Assembly: GCF_014202115.1 (NCBI RefSeq)
Contig: NZ_JACHFW010000005.1
Location: 124,001-188,000, forward strand
Direction: 5' to 3'
Source of the DNA: Catenibacillus scindens
GTDB lineage: Bacteria > Bacillota > Clostridia > Lachnospirales > Lachnospiraceae
DNA length: 64,000 nucleotides
A program made the translations under genes and the position numbers. The notes beneath the pieces were generated by a model. That model made no database searches, had not been told where the DNA came from, and saw only the letters and a list, made by a program, of their open reading frames with translations. Shown one piece after another: positions 27,820 to 35,931 of this stretch. Position 1 is the first letter of the stretch; each line of letters starts with the position of its first letter.

Positions 27820-28017
27820 GTTACTATTCACAGTCCATTTGAAGCAGATACACAGATTCATCGAGCTTGCTCGTAAGAAGATGGGTATCTGTTTCAAATC
27901 GGACTGCGAAGCAGGAACCTCCACCAAATGAGCAATCCTAAGCTGCGGCAGCAGCGGTAAAGCCTGCAAAGCAGGCGGGATTGCGAATGCAGTGTGGAGG
28001 GGACTGTGAATAGTAAG
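27820..28017. repeat. MITE-like repeat copy 1 (GTTACTATTCACAG ends)
   Basis: Terminal inverted repeats GTTACTATTCACAG (27820-27833) and CTGTGAATAGTAA (28004-28016) bound a non-coding element of about 198 bases. About 110 bases of its right part are similar to the inverted copy at 33698-33827. This copy has an extra hairpin with arms TTTGAAGCAGATAC and GTATCTGTTTCAAA (27838 to about 27897). No transposase gene is inside. Confidence 0.8.
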
Positions 28018-28038
28018 CCAGCAGATGCAGCGCGGGCT

Positions 28039-28100
28039 TAAACTGCAGCAAAAGCCAGGTCTGTGCTATATGGCACAAATCTGGCTTTTGCTGCAGTTTA
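28039..28100. repeat. Long perfect inverted repeat downstream of hemW
   Basis: Arms TAAACTGCAGCAAAAGCCAG (28039-28058) and its exact complement (28081-28100) make a 20-base-pair stem that continues with TGTGC/GCACA around a small loop. It lies 16 bases after the hemW stop. Without a U-run it is not a standard terminator, but it would strongly protect or end the hemW transcript. Confidence 0.8.
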
Positions 28101-28116
28101 CCAGGGCATCTTTGAT

Positions 28117-29304
28117 TCAGACAAAATCACACAGAACATAGTTGGAAAGGTCAATACCTCTTTCGGTCAGATAAAGCTGTCCTGTTTCTTCTATATAATT
28201 AAGAAGACCTTCCTGACAATGTTTTCTCACAGGGCCGCCAAAAACATCCATCATCGAAAGGCCAAAAGTATCCCGAAAGGTATTGGCATTTACTCCTTCA
28301 CACATGCGCAGTCCGAGAAACATAAATTCCTCCATAGCCTCCTGACGTGTCAGATGATGGATATTTTCATGGCTAAGGTCAAAGGCCCCAGCGGAAAGAT
28401 CGCAGGGTCGGGAGGGCTCTTTTGAAAAAATATCCATATATTTTTCCAGATCCGCCGTATTTTCAAAACGTCTGCCAAATGAAAGACTGGCAGCGCCAAG
28501 TCCCAGGCCAAGATAGTCCCGTCTCCGCCAGTAACCTACGTTATGGCGACACTCATAACCTTTTTTGGCGTAATTGGAAATTTCATAGCGGCCATAGCCC
28601 CGGTCTGCCAGCATCTTCCCGGTTCTGGCATACATCTGCCTTTCCGTGTCCTCATCAGGCAGGGGTATTGTCGGGCAGGTACCTGCCCTGCCATAAAGCT
28701 CATAAAAAGGGGTGTTCTCCTCAATAATCAGGCTATAGGCGGAAATATGTTCCGGCCCTAAGTTTAAAACCTTTTCCAGAGTATCTTCCCAGGACTCTAA
28801 AGTCTGTCCAGGCAGACCGGACATAAGATCCACGTTTAAATTTTGAATCCCCGCCCCCCGGACAAGTCTGAAACTTTCCAGGAAATCTTCAAAAGTATGT
28901 ATCCGGCCAAGACAGACCAGCTCCTTTTCCTGGGCAGACTGAAGTCCCAGGCTCAGCCGATTGATTCCCAAACGGGCTATAGCTTTGGCTTTCCCGCTAT
29001 CTAACGTTCCCGGATTGGCCTCCATCGTGATCTCACAGTCCGAAGCCAGCCTGAAAAATGTCCGGAGCTGTTCCATCACCTGTGCCAGCTCATCTGCAGA
29101 CATAAGCGACGGGGTTCCTCCGCCCATAAACACCGTGTCCACAACCCAATCCCTGTACAGAGGCGCCAAAAAGGCGATTTCCCGGCACAAAGCTTCTATA
29201 TATAAATGTCTGCTCTTTTCATCCGATGGTCCGGATAAAAAATCGCAGTATCGGCATTTTTTTACGCAAAAAGGATAGTGGATATAAAGTTCCAGTTTTT
29301 CCAT
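28117..29304 (-). CDS. hemW: Radical SAM protein HemW (heme chaperone family)
   Basis: The 395-residue protein has the radical-SAM motif CVKKCRYCDF (about 12-21), GGGTPSLM, and the C-terminal HemW region ending with GIDLSNYVLCDFV. HemW was long called oxygen-independent coproporphyrinogen oxidase but acts as a heme-binding chaperone in studied bacteria. It lies 34 bases after lepA, the classic lepA-hemW arrangement in Firmicutes, and is followed by the large inverted repeat. Confidence 0.94.
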   Translation of the reverse strand: MEKLELYIHYPFCVKKCRYCDFLSGPSDEKSRHLYIEALCREIAFLAPLYRDWVVDTVFMGGGTPSLMSADELAQVMEQLRTFFRLASDCEITMEANPGTLDSGKAKAIARLGINRLSLGLQSAQEKELVCLGRIHTFEDFLESFRLVRGAGIQNLNVDLMSGLPGQTLESWEDTLEKVLNLGPEHISAYSLIIEENTPFYELYGRAGTCPTIPLPDEDTERQMYARTGKMLADRGYGRYEISNYAKKGYECRHNVGYWRRRDYLGLGLGAASLSFGRRFENTADLEKYMDIFSKEPSRPCDLSAGAFDLSHENIHHLTRQEAMEEFMFLGLRMCEGVNANTFRDTFGLSMMDVFGGPVRKHCQEGLLNYIEETGQLYLTERGIDLSNYVLCDFV

Positions 29305-29338
29305 AAGATTACAACACCGTCTTGATCATACATCTATT

Positions 29339-31150
29339 TTACTTATCGTCCAGCTTGAGAACGCTCATAAAGGCTTTCTGGGGAATCTCCACATTTCCTA
29401 TCTGGCGCATCCGCTTCTTTCCTTCTTTCTGCTTTTCCAGAAGCTTTCTCTTACGGCTGATATCGCCGCCATAACACTTGGCCAGCACATCCTTGCGCAG
29501 AGCTTTCACTGTCTCCCTGGCAATGATCTTACTTCCGATGGCCGCCTGGATAGGGATTTCAAAAAGCTGTCTCGGAATTTCCTCTTTAAGCTTTTCACAC
29601 ATTTTTCTTCCCCGCTCATAGGCAGACCCTTCAAAGACAATAAAGGACAGAGCGTCCACTTCCTCCCTGTTGACAAGAATATCCAGCTTCACCAAAGGTG
29701 ATCTCTGATACCCTTTCATCTCATAGTCAAAAGAAGCATAACCTCTGGAGCGAGATTTCAGAGCGTCAAAAAAGTCGTAGATAATTTCATTTAAGGGAAG
29801 GACATATTTTAGCAGCGCCCGTGTCGTCTCCATATATTCCATTCCCTGATAAACGCCCCGCCGTTCCTGGCACAAGTCCATAATGGGGCCGATAAATTCT
29901 GTAGTCACCATGATCTCTGCCGACACAACAGGTTCCTCCATATATTCAATTTCGGAAGGATCCGGCAGGTTGGAAGGATTGGTCAGTTCAAGAACTTCCC
30001 CGTTGGTCTTATGGACTTTATAAATAACCGACGGCGCCGTTGTCACCAAATCCAGGTTGAACTCCCGTTCCAGACGCTCCTGGATAATCTCCAGGTGTAG
30101 AAGTCCGAGAAAGCCGCAGCGGAAACCAAATCCAAGGGCTACACTGGTCTCTGCCTCAAATTGGAGGGAGGCGTCATTGAGTTGAAGTTTTTCAAGGGCG
30201 TCCCTTAAATCGCCGTACTTGGCCCCGTCCGCCGGATACATGCCGCAATATACCATGGGATTGACTTTCTTGTAGCCGGGCAGAGGCTCTTTGCAGGGGT
30301 TCTCCAAATTGGTAATCGTATCGCCCACATGGGTGTCTTTCAGATTTTTAATGCTGGCAGTCATGTATCCTACCATGCCGGCAGTCAGCTCATCGCAGGG
30401 GATAAACTGTCCCGGACCAAAATATCCGACTTCCACCACTTCGAAGGAAGCGCCGGTAGCCATCATCTTCACCGGAGTACCTTTGGCAATACGACCTTCT
30501 TTTACCCGGAAAAATACAATAACGCCTTTATAGGGATCATAAACCGCATCAAAGATCAAAGCCTGCAGGGGCGCATTGACATCTCCAGTTGGTGCCGGGA
30601 TCTTTGTGATAATCTGCTCAAGGACCTGATCCACATTTTCCCCGGTCTTTGCTGAAATTCTTGGAGCGTCGTGAGCCTCAAGGCCGATGACGTCCTCAAT
30701 CTCCGCCACAACCCGGTCCGGATCCGCGCTTGGCAAGTCGATCTTGTTGATCACCGGCATAATCTCAAGATCGTGATCCAGGGCCAGGTAAACGTTGGCC
30801 AATGTCTGAGCCTCGATCCCCTGGGCCGCATCAACCACAAGGATAGCGCCATCGCAGGCCGCCAGGCTCCGGGATACCTCATAGTTAAAATCCACATGTC
30901 CCGGTGTATCAATAAGATTAAAAATATATTCCTCGCCGTCCTTTGCCTTATAGACAATGCGGACTGCCTGAGCTTTAATTGTAATGCCTCTTTCACGTTC
31001 CAGATCCATATTATCCAGCACCTGATTCTGCATCTCACGGCTGGTAAGCAGTCCGGTTTTTTCGATAATACGGTCCGCCAGCGTGGATTTACCATGATCA
31101 ATATGGGCAATAATACAAAAATTCCGTATTCTGCTCTGGTCTACACTCAC
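29339..31150 (-). CDS. lepA: Elongation factor 4 (LepA)
   Basis: The 603-residue translational GTPase has P-loop [15 protein letters not shown] and NKID motifs, and the LepA-specific C-terminus ending [19 protein letters not shown]. It promotes back-translocation and ribosome assembly under stress. It uses a GTG start after AGGAGG. The gap of 208 bases upstream holds an inverted repeat TGAGGTC/GACCTCA (31186-31211) that could be a regulatory site. Confidence 0.98.
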   Translation of the reverse strand: MSVDQSRIRNFCIIAHIDHGKSTLADRIIEKTGLLTSREMQNQVLDNMDLERERGITIKAQAVRIVYKAKDGEEYIFNLIDTPGHVDFNYEVSRSLAACDGAILVVDAAQGIEAQTLANVYLALDHDLEIMPVINKIDLPSADPDRVVAEIEDVIGLEAHDAPRISAKTGENVDQVLEQIITKIPAPTGDVNAPLQALIFDAVYDPYKGVIVFFRVKEGRIAKGTPVKMMATGASFEVVEVGYFGPGQFIPCDELTAGMVGYMTASIKNLKDTHVGDTITNLENPCKEPLPGYKKVNPMVYCGMYPADGAKYGDLRDALEKLQLNDASLQFEAETSVALGFGFRCGFLGLLHLEIIQERLEREFNLDLVTTAPSVIYKVHKTNGEVLELTNPSNLPDPSEIEYMEEPVVSAEIMVTTEFIGPIMDLCQERRGVYQGMEYMETTRALLKYVLPLNEIIYDFFDALKSRSRGYASFDYEMKGYQRSPLVKLDILVNREEVDALSFIVFEGSAYERGRKMCEKLKEEIPRQLFEIPIQAAIGSKIIARETVKALRKDVLAKCYGGDISRKRKLLEKQKEGKKRMRQIGNVEIPQKAFMSVLKLDDK

Positions 31151-31358
31151 GTAAATTCCTCCTACTTTCTTCCACGTAAAGATGTTGAGGTCAAATTAAA
31201 ATTAGACCTCATGATACCACAGCCGCGACCTGCTATCGCACCTTCGCGCCCTGGCATCAGTACATAAAATCAGTGTCAAAACAGCTTTGCGAGCCTGGCC
31301 GCCCCTGTTCTGGCACTGTCTTTTTTACATCAGTTTTTCACGTTATTATATCATAAAT

Positions 31359-32636
31359 TTACTGACCGGACAATACACAGTACAATAAATCCGCCAGAGG
31401 TTCCATGGCATTTTGCGCTTCCTCTACGGTATTTGTCTGAGCGCCGCACTCAACCAGCAATGATCTCGGACACAAATGCATATTATACCGGTAATCTCTA
31501 AGGTATATGCGCCGGGTAAATCCCGGATATTTTTCCGCAGCCTTTAACTGCATTTGAAGACTGAAGGCCAGATTATCGGTAAGATAGGGATTTTGAAGAT
31601 ACCCGGCGGTATCATTATTGGCATTGCGGCACAGACCGTTAAAAAACATGATCTGGGCCGTAGGTTTTTTGTTGACCTCTGTTACCAGATGGGTGTCCTG
31701 GGCAACTCCGTCCCGGTGAAGATCAATCACCACTTTAATAGACGGATTTTGGGCCAATATAGAAGTAATCGCTTCCTGAGCCAGGGAGTAAGCTTCATTC
31801 CGGTCTTCTACTCCATCAATCATATCATAGACACCTGTATCGTGATAGACGCTGATCTTATATTTTTCCTGAAGAATGGAGGTCAACGTATTTCCCAGCC
31901 CCACCACGGTATCTTCCACATAGCCGTCACGGCTGTCCGCAAATTTTTCCTGAGAATGTGTATGGTAAATGAGAATAACCGGATCATCGCCGGTGAGGTC
32001 CAGTGTTAGATCACGGTTTAAAAGAGTTTCTCCATTAATAAGGCTGGCATCAGAAGATGTAGATGAATCGGTAATATAAAAATTGTTCATAAGAAAATTA
32101 TAGTCATAAAGTGACTGTCTGGAATAAATAACCCCGTTGGCCGGCGTGGCCACCGCCGGGATCAGGGACTCGTCATCCCCCTGGGCTTTGGTTCCGTCCT
32201 GATCCTGGTCATCATTCCGGGCCTGAGTCTGATCCATATTCTGCCCAAAGTCCTCTTCATTGTCAAAATCACCGGTATTTCGGGCCATAGCCTCCAGCTC
32301 ATCCTTCGGTGGATAATATTCGTCTGCGGTATAAAGATCCTGGGATTTCTCATAATCCAGGTCATAATCCTGAACAGGAAAAAATATATGACCGGCCATA
32401 CGGGTGATCTTATCGGCGAGATTACCGGCCCAGTCCAAACTTCCTTCCTCATAGGAAGCTGCGGGAAACAGTGTGCCGCCTGCAATTTCTATGATCTTCT
32501 CTCTATACAGCGCAAAGTCTGCCCCTTGGCCGCCATCACGCCATCCCTGTAATAACACAGCCATCCCGCCAGCTACAGCCGCCAGCAGCAGGATCTTCTT
32601 TTTTTGCCGCAACACATCACTTCCCATCTCCGTCAC
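31359..32636 (-). CDS. spoIIP: Stage II sporulation protein P
   Basis: The 425-residue protein has an N-terminal membrane anchor (about 14-30) and a C-terminal SpoIIP domain with IYHTHSQEKF, VIDLHRDGV and LVECGAQTNT. SpoIIP is an amidase and endopeptidase that, with SpoIID and SpoIIM, degrades septal peptidoglycan during forespore engulfment. A low-complexity acidic linker rich in Asp and Gln lies at about 125-165. It is the gene after gpr, the standard gpr-spoIIP order. The start is a GTG. Confidence 0.95.
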   Translation of the reverse strand: MTEMGSDVLRQKKKILLLAAVAGGMAVLLQGWRDGGQGADFALYREKIIEIAGGTLFPAASYEEGSLDWAGNLADKITRMAGHIFFPVQDYDLDYEKSQDLYTADEYYPPKDELEAMARNTGDFDNEEDFGQNMDQTQARNDDQDQDGTKAQGDDESLIPAVATPANGVIYSRQSLYDYNFLMNNFYITDSSTSSDASLINGETLLNRDLTLDLTGDDPVILIYHTHSQEKFADSRDGYVEDTVVGLGNTLTSILQEKYKISVYHDTGVYDMIDGVEDRNEAYSLAQEAITSILAQNPSIKVVIDLHRDGVAQDTHLVTEVNKKPTAQIMFFNGLCRNANNDTAGYLQNPYLTDNLAFSLQMQLKAAEKYPGFTRRIYLRDYRYNMHLCPRSLLVECGAQTNTVEEAQNAMEPLADLLYCVLSGQ

Positions 32637-32684
32637 CTATACCATTTTCCGGCATTCTGCCAAGACGGCACAGTACATTATATT

Positions 32685-33668
32685 CTATGACGGACAGGAT
32701 ATGTCACCTTCTATAGGATGACATATAGAGTTAATCGCCTCGGATATGGTATAACTGATCCTGCCAATGGTCTCATCAATATCTTTGGGTGTAACAAACA
32801 TATTGGCCACTTCCGGCGCCATCAATTCCCTCATGAGCAAATATTTTTCCTGATGGTCGAAAGAACGTACAGCATCATAAACATCCTGATATACTCCCCT
32901 CTGTTCCAGGGCCTCCATGAGCGAGTTCATCGTATCGTTGACAATGGTGGCCGCGTCAATGACTGTCGGAATGCCGATGGCTACTACCGGAATTCCCAGT
33001 GACTCCCGGTTCAGTCCGTGTCTGTGGTTGCCAACGCCGGAACCAGGACTGATCCCCGCATCTGTCAGTTGGATAGTTGTATTTAACCGGCTCACACTGC
33101 GGGCTGCCAGGGCGTCAATAATAATCGCTACATCAGGATGAGTCTCATGGATGATCCCGCAGATCACTTCCCTGCCCTCCATTCCAGTCTGAGCCATCAC
33201 CCCCGGTGCAATAGCGCTGACTGTGCCAAGCCCCCTGGTCACCTTGGAGTTTTCCCCGTATTCCCGGACAAGATGTCTTGTAATAAATAAATGATCCACA
33301 ACCATAGGACCAAGGGCGTCCGGCGTAATCTCCCGGTTTCCAATACCTACAACAAGAATCTTTTTAGTGTTTATATCCGGAATCAAATGTCTCAGCTCCT
33401 CCATGAGAGCCGAGGTGATCTCCTGGTGGTACGACCGGTCCTCTTTGGCCAGATAGGGAGTCTCCAGAGTAATGTACCTTCCTACTGGTTTCTGAAGTTT
33501 TCTGGCACCGGTCTCATCTTTTATATGAACATGGGTAATGTGTATTTCCCCATTCTCCACATCCCTTTCCCGGACAGATACACCTTCCAGAGACTGCCCG
33601 CCTCTGGAAAAATCCTGGGCAGATTCAATGGCAAGGTCTGTCCGTATATATGCTGATCCTTCCCGCAT
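32685..33668 (-). CDS. gpr: Germination protease GPR
   Basis: The 327-residue protein matches the spore protease that degrades small acid-soluble proteins at germination. It has an N-terminal propeptide-like start MREGSAYIRTDLAIES, the core KILVVGIGNREITPDALGPMVV, and IIDALAARSVSRLNTTIQLTDAGISPGSGVGNHR. In known species it is made in the forespore and processed later. It is upstream of spoIIP, gap 48 bases. Confidence 0.96.
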   Translation of the reverse strand: MREGSAYIRTDLAIESAQDFSRGGQSLEGVSVRERDVENGEIHITHVHIKDETGARKLQKPVGRYITLETPYLAKEDRSYHQEITSALMEELRHLIPDINTKKILVVGIGNREITPDALGPMVVDHLFITRHLVREYGENSKVTRGLGTVSAIAPGVMAQTGMEGREVICGIIHETHPDVAIIIDALAARSVSRLNTTIQLTDAGISPGSGVGNHRHGLNRESLGIPVVAIGIPTVIDAATIVNDTMNSLMEALEQRGVYQDVYDAVRSFDHQEKYLLMRELMAPEVANMFVTPKDIDETIGRISYTISEAINSICHPIEGDISCPS

Positions 33669-33697
33669 AACAGCAATCCTTTCTTTCTGCTTTTTCT

Positions 33698-33827
33698 GTT
33701 ACGATTCACAGTCCCTCCACGCCGTATTGGCAACCCGGCCTGCTTTTCAGGCTTTACCGCAGCTTCCGCAGCTATGATTGCTCATTTGCTGGAGGTTCCT
33801 GCATCAAATCGGCTGTGACATAGTAAC
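33698..33827. repeat. MITE-like repeat copy 2 (inverted relative to copy 1)
   Basis: Terminal inverted repeats GTTACGATTCACAG (33698-33711) and CTGTGACATAGTAAC (33813-33827) bound a 130-base non-coding element. Its interior is the reverse complement of the right part of the element at 27820-28017. It lies between gpr and the rpsT promoter. Confidence 0.8.
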
Positions 33828-33868
33828 GGTTTTATAACATTTTTCCACCAGCCGTAAAAATTATGTAT

Positions 33869-33897
33869 TGACATTTTTAAGAATATTTAATATTATT
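33869..33897 (+). promoter_or_regulatory. Predicted sigma-A promoter of rpsT
   Basis: A consensus TTGACA (33869-33874) and TATTAT (33892-33897) are separated by 17 bases. Transcription would start near 33904, leaving an untranslated leader of about 175 bases. Confidence 0.85.
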
Positions 33898-33903
33898 ATA
33901 GCA

Positions 33904-34080
33904 GTGTGTTTTCGTGAACGTCCGTGTCCGTGTCCGCATACGAAAACCAACAATTTATGTAACCCCAGTCATAGAGAATGACTGATGCGTTACCGTTTTA
34001 TCATACCCATGGAGCTAAACCTTTAGGCTCCGCCATTATAACAGAGAGATCAAATCATAGTTGGAGGTCAGAAAAAAAGT
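33904..34080 (+). promoter_or_regulatory. Structured 5' leader of rpsT (candidate ribosomal-protein leader)
   Basis: The leader contains three inverted repeats in order: GTTTTCGT/ACGAAAAC (about 33908-33949), CAGTCAT/ATGACTG (about 33967-33985), and GGAGC/GCTCC (about 34011-34031). An internal tract repeats CCGTGT. The Shine-Dalgarno TTGGAGGT follows. The length and structure suggest autogenous control by S20, which is known in E. coli; this is inference. Confidence 0.5.
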
Positions 34081-34344
34081 ATGGCTAATATTAAATCAGC
34101 AAAGAAAAGAATTTTAGTAAACCAGACAAAGGCAGCTCGCAACAAATCTATCAAATCCAGCGTTAAGACAGCTATCAAGAAGGTAGACGCCGCTATCGCC
34201 GCTAAAGATGCGGATGCAGCAAAGACAGCTCTTCTTGCCGCTACAAGTGCTATCGACAAAGCTGCAAGCAAAGGTGTATATCATAAAAATACAGCTTCCA
34301 GAAAGATCAGCCGTCTCAATCTTGCTGTAAATAAGCTTGCGTAA
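34081..34344 (+). CDS. rpsT: 30S ribosomal protein S20
   Basis: The 87-residue basic protein begins MANIKSAKKRILVNQTKAARN and ends ASRKISRLNLAVNKLA, full-length S20, a 16S rRNA-binding protein of the small subunit. It is monocistronic with a strong promoter, a long structured leader and a terminator. In Firmicutes rpsT is usually found divergent to holA or gpr-related genes; here holA converges with it. Confidence 0.98.
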   Translation: MANIKSAKKRILVNQTKAARNKSIKSSVKTAIKKVDAAIAAKDADAAKTALLAATSAIDKAASKGVYHKNTASRKISRLNLAVNKLA

Positions 34345-34386
34345 TCAATAGCAGCCTTCTTTTCTAAAACAGGAAGACTGATGCAA

Positions 34387-34427
34387 AAAAAGGTTCCAGG
34401 AAACCCTCAGCCTGGAACCTTTTTTTG
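34387..34427. terminator. Bidirectional terminator between rpsT and holA
   Basis: Arms AGGTTCCAGG and CCTGGAACCT are flanked by an A-run on the left and seven T residues on the right. It serves rpsT and probably also the holA transcript from the other side. Confidence 0.92.
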
Positions 34428-34468
34428 TGTTTTACGTCAGATGAAAAGAATTTTCTCCTGCCATTTCT

Positions 34469-35446
34469 CTACGCCGTATATTTATAAATCACCAGCTCGA
34501 CGGCGATCTGATCTGGAAGTTTTCCGGTCTTAACATCTTCCTCCATCTGAGCGCAAAATTCTACAGCCTGGCGCAGTTCCTCCACAGAAAAGCGTCTCGC
34601 CAGCCCGGAATTTTTCTTCACCACAAATTCTTTCATCCCTGTCCTCTGGGCGATAATATGATTGGGAAATCCCTGTCCGGACAGTTCCCGAATCTGGAGG
34701 AGAGTGTTAAACTGGCGGCTCATCAGATAGAGAATACGCAGAGGCGGCTCCCGCAGTGTCTGAAGATCATTATACAATGCCAGCGCCTGGCGTTTATTTT
34801 TCCCCGCTACAGCACCAATCATGTCAAAAATCCTGCTTTCTGTGTGTACACTGCATACGGCTTTTATATCCGCCTCTGTCACCACATCCCTTCCCATGGT
34901 GTAACATACGAGCTTTTCCAGCTCCTGGCGAATATTTTCCATATCCAAAGATACCAGGGACAAAAATGTGATCACATCATTTTTTGTAATTTTTCGTCCA
35001 TTCTGCTTGAGGATTCCGCCGATCCACTGCACCAAGGTATCCTGAGAAGGGCTTTCCATATTGGCCCCGTAGCCGGTCTGAGTGACCGCCTTAAAAAGTT
35101 TATTCCGGCGATCCACATTTTCCTCCACAAAAACAAGAATAGTCGTCTCAGGTATGGACTTGACAAAGGCGGCCATCTTATCGCTTGATGTTGCAAAAAA
35201 CCCGGTATTTTCCATAATGATCAGCCGGTGCGGGGCGAAAAAAGGCATGGTCTGGGCCAGCTCAATCACCTCATCCACATTAGTCCCTTTGCCTTCATAG
35301 TAATTGTAATTGACCGTATCCCCTTCAGGAAGGACAGCGTCTTTGAGTTTATCTCTGTACTGGCGCCTCAGATAATCTTCCGGACCGTAAATCAAATATA
35401 CATTTTTAAAAGTGCGATTTTTTATATGTTCATTTAACGTGCGCAT
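34469..35446 (-). CDS. holA: DNA polymerase III delta subunit
   Basis: The 325-residue protein has the HolA layout: NVYLIYGPEDYLRRQYRDKL at the N-terminus, an AAA-like domain without a working P-loop, and the C-terminal collar region (YNDLQTLREPPLRILYLMSRQFNTLL). It opens the sliding clamp as part of the clamp loader. It is downstream of comEC and a DUF6145-like gene, gap five bases, matching the comEC-holA order typical of Firmicutes. Confidence 0.94.
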   Translation of the reverse strand: MRTLNEHIKNRTFKNVYLIYGPEDYLRRQYRDKLKDAVLPEGDTVNYNYYEGKGTNVDEVIELAQTMPFFAPHRLIIMENTGFFATSSDKMAAFVKSIPETTILVFVEENVDRRNKLFKAVTQTGYGANMESPSQDTLVQWIGGILKQNGRKITKNDVITFLSLVSLDMENIRQELEKLVCYTMGRDVVTEADIKAVCSVHTESRIFDMIGAVAGKNKRQALALYNDLQTLREPPLRILYLMSRQFNTLLQIRELSGQGFPNHIIAQRTGMKEFVVKKNSGLARRFSVEELRQAVEFCAQMEEDVKTGKLPDQIAVELVIYKYTA

Positions 35447-35451
35447 AATCT

Positions 35452-35922
35452 CTATCCTTCCACCGGCCCACTGAAACGATCCCAGGAAGCAATGCAGTCC
35501 TTAAAGGTAAAGCGGATCTCATAAGTATTAACCGTCCCCTCTTCCTCCAGATCATAGACAAGTCTCCAAATTCCGTCTTCATTTTGATCCAGAGAAAACA
35601 CCCAGGCATTGTCATTGAAAAGAAGGGCGTCTCTCTGCTCCTGCGGGGTCAGCGGGCGGTCCGGCACCGTCTCAAGAAGTTTCCCATCGGCATCATAATA
35701 TTTATATCCTTGGAGAACAAACCCCTTCACATCCACCTGGTCGAAAAGAAGCTCCATTAAAACACAGTACATATCCTCATATCGGTTATTATTAGGGTTA
35801 TCTCCACGGATTACCGGACCCTCAACGTTAAGCCGAAGCTGATCTGAAGACATGACGGCCAAAGTCAGCCGGGCATCCTTTAAAGCTATCGTCTTCAGAT
35901 CGTTGACTGATTTATATTTCAT
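35452..35922 (-). CDS. Conserved hypothetical protein (DUF6145-like)
   Basis: The 156-residue soluble protein has no signal or membrane segment. Visible features are LTLAVMSSDQLRLNVEGPVIRG, an aromatic stretch VLQGYKYYDADGK, and a beta-rich C-terminus. I associate it tentatively with DUF6145, a Lachnospiraceae family of unknown function found next to comEC and holA. It lies between those genes with gaps of nine and five bases, so it is co-transcribed. Confidence 0.7.
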   Translation of the reverse strand: MKYKSVNDLKTIALKDARLTLAVMSSDQLRLNVEGPVIRGDNPNNNRYEDMYCVLMELLFDQVDVKGFVLQGYKYYDADGKLLETVPDRPLTPQEQRDALLFNDNAWVFSLDQNEDGIWRLVYDLEEEGTVNTYEIRFTFKDCIASWDRFSGPVEG

Positions 35923-35931
35923 AATGATGAT

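Noticed and set aside
27838-27969. Short frames inside the MITE-like element that look like conserved peptides
   Set aside because: They are translations of a dispersed non-coding repeat, which would make them appear in many proteins by misannotation.
33698-34080. Possible tRNA or small structured RNA gene between gpr and rpsT
   Set aside because: No cloverleaf or CCA end could be drawn; the sequence is explained by repeat copy 2 and the rpsT leader.
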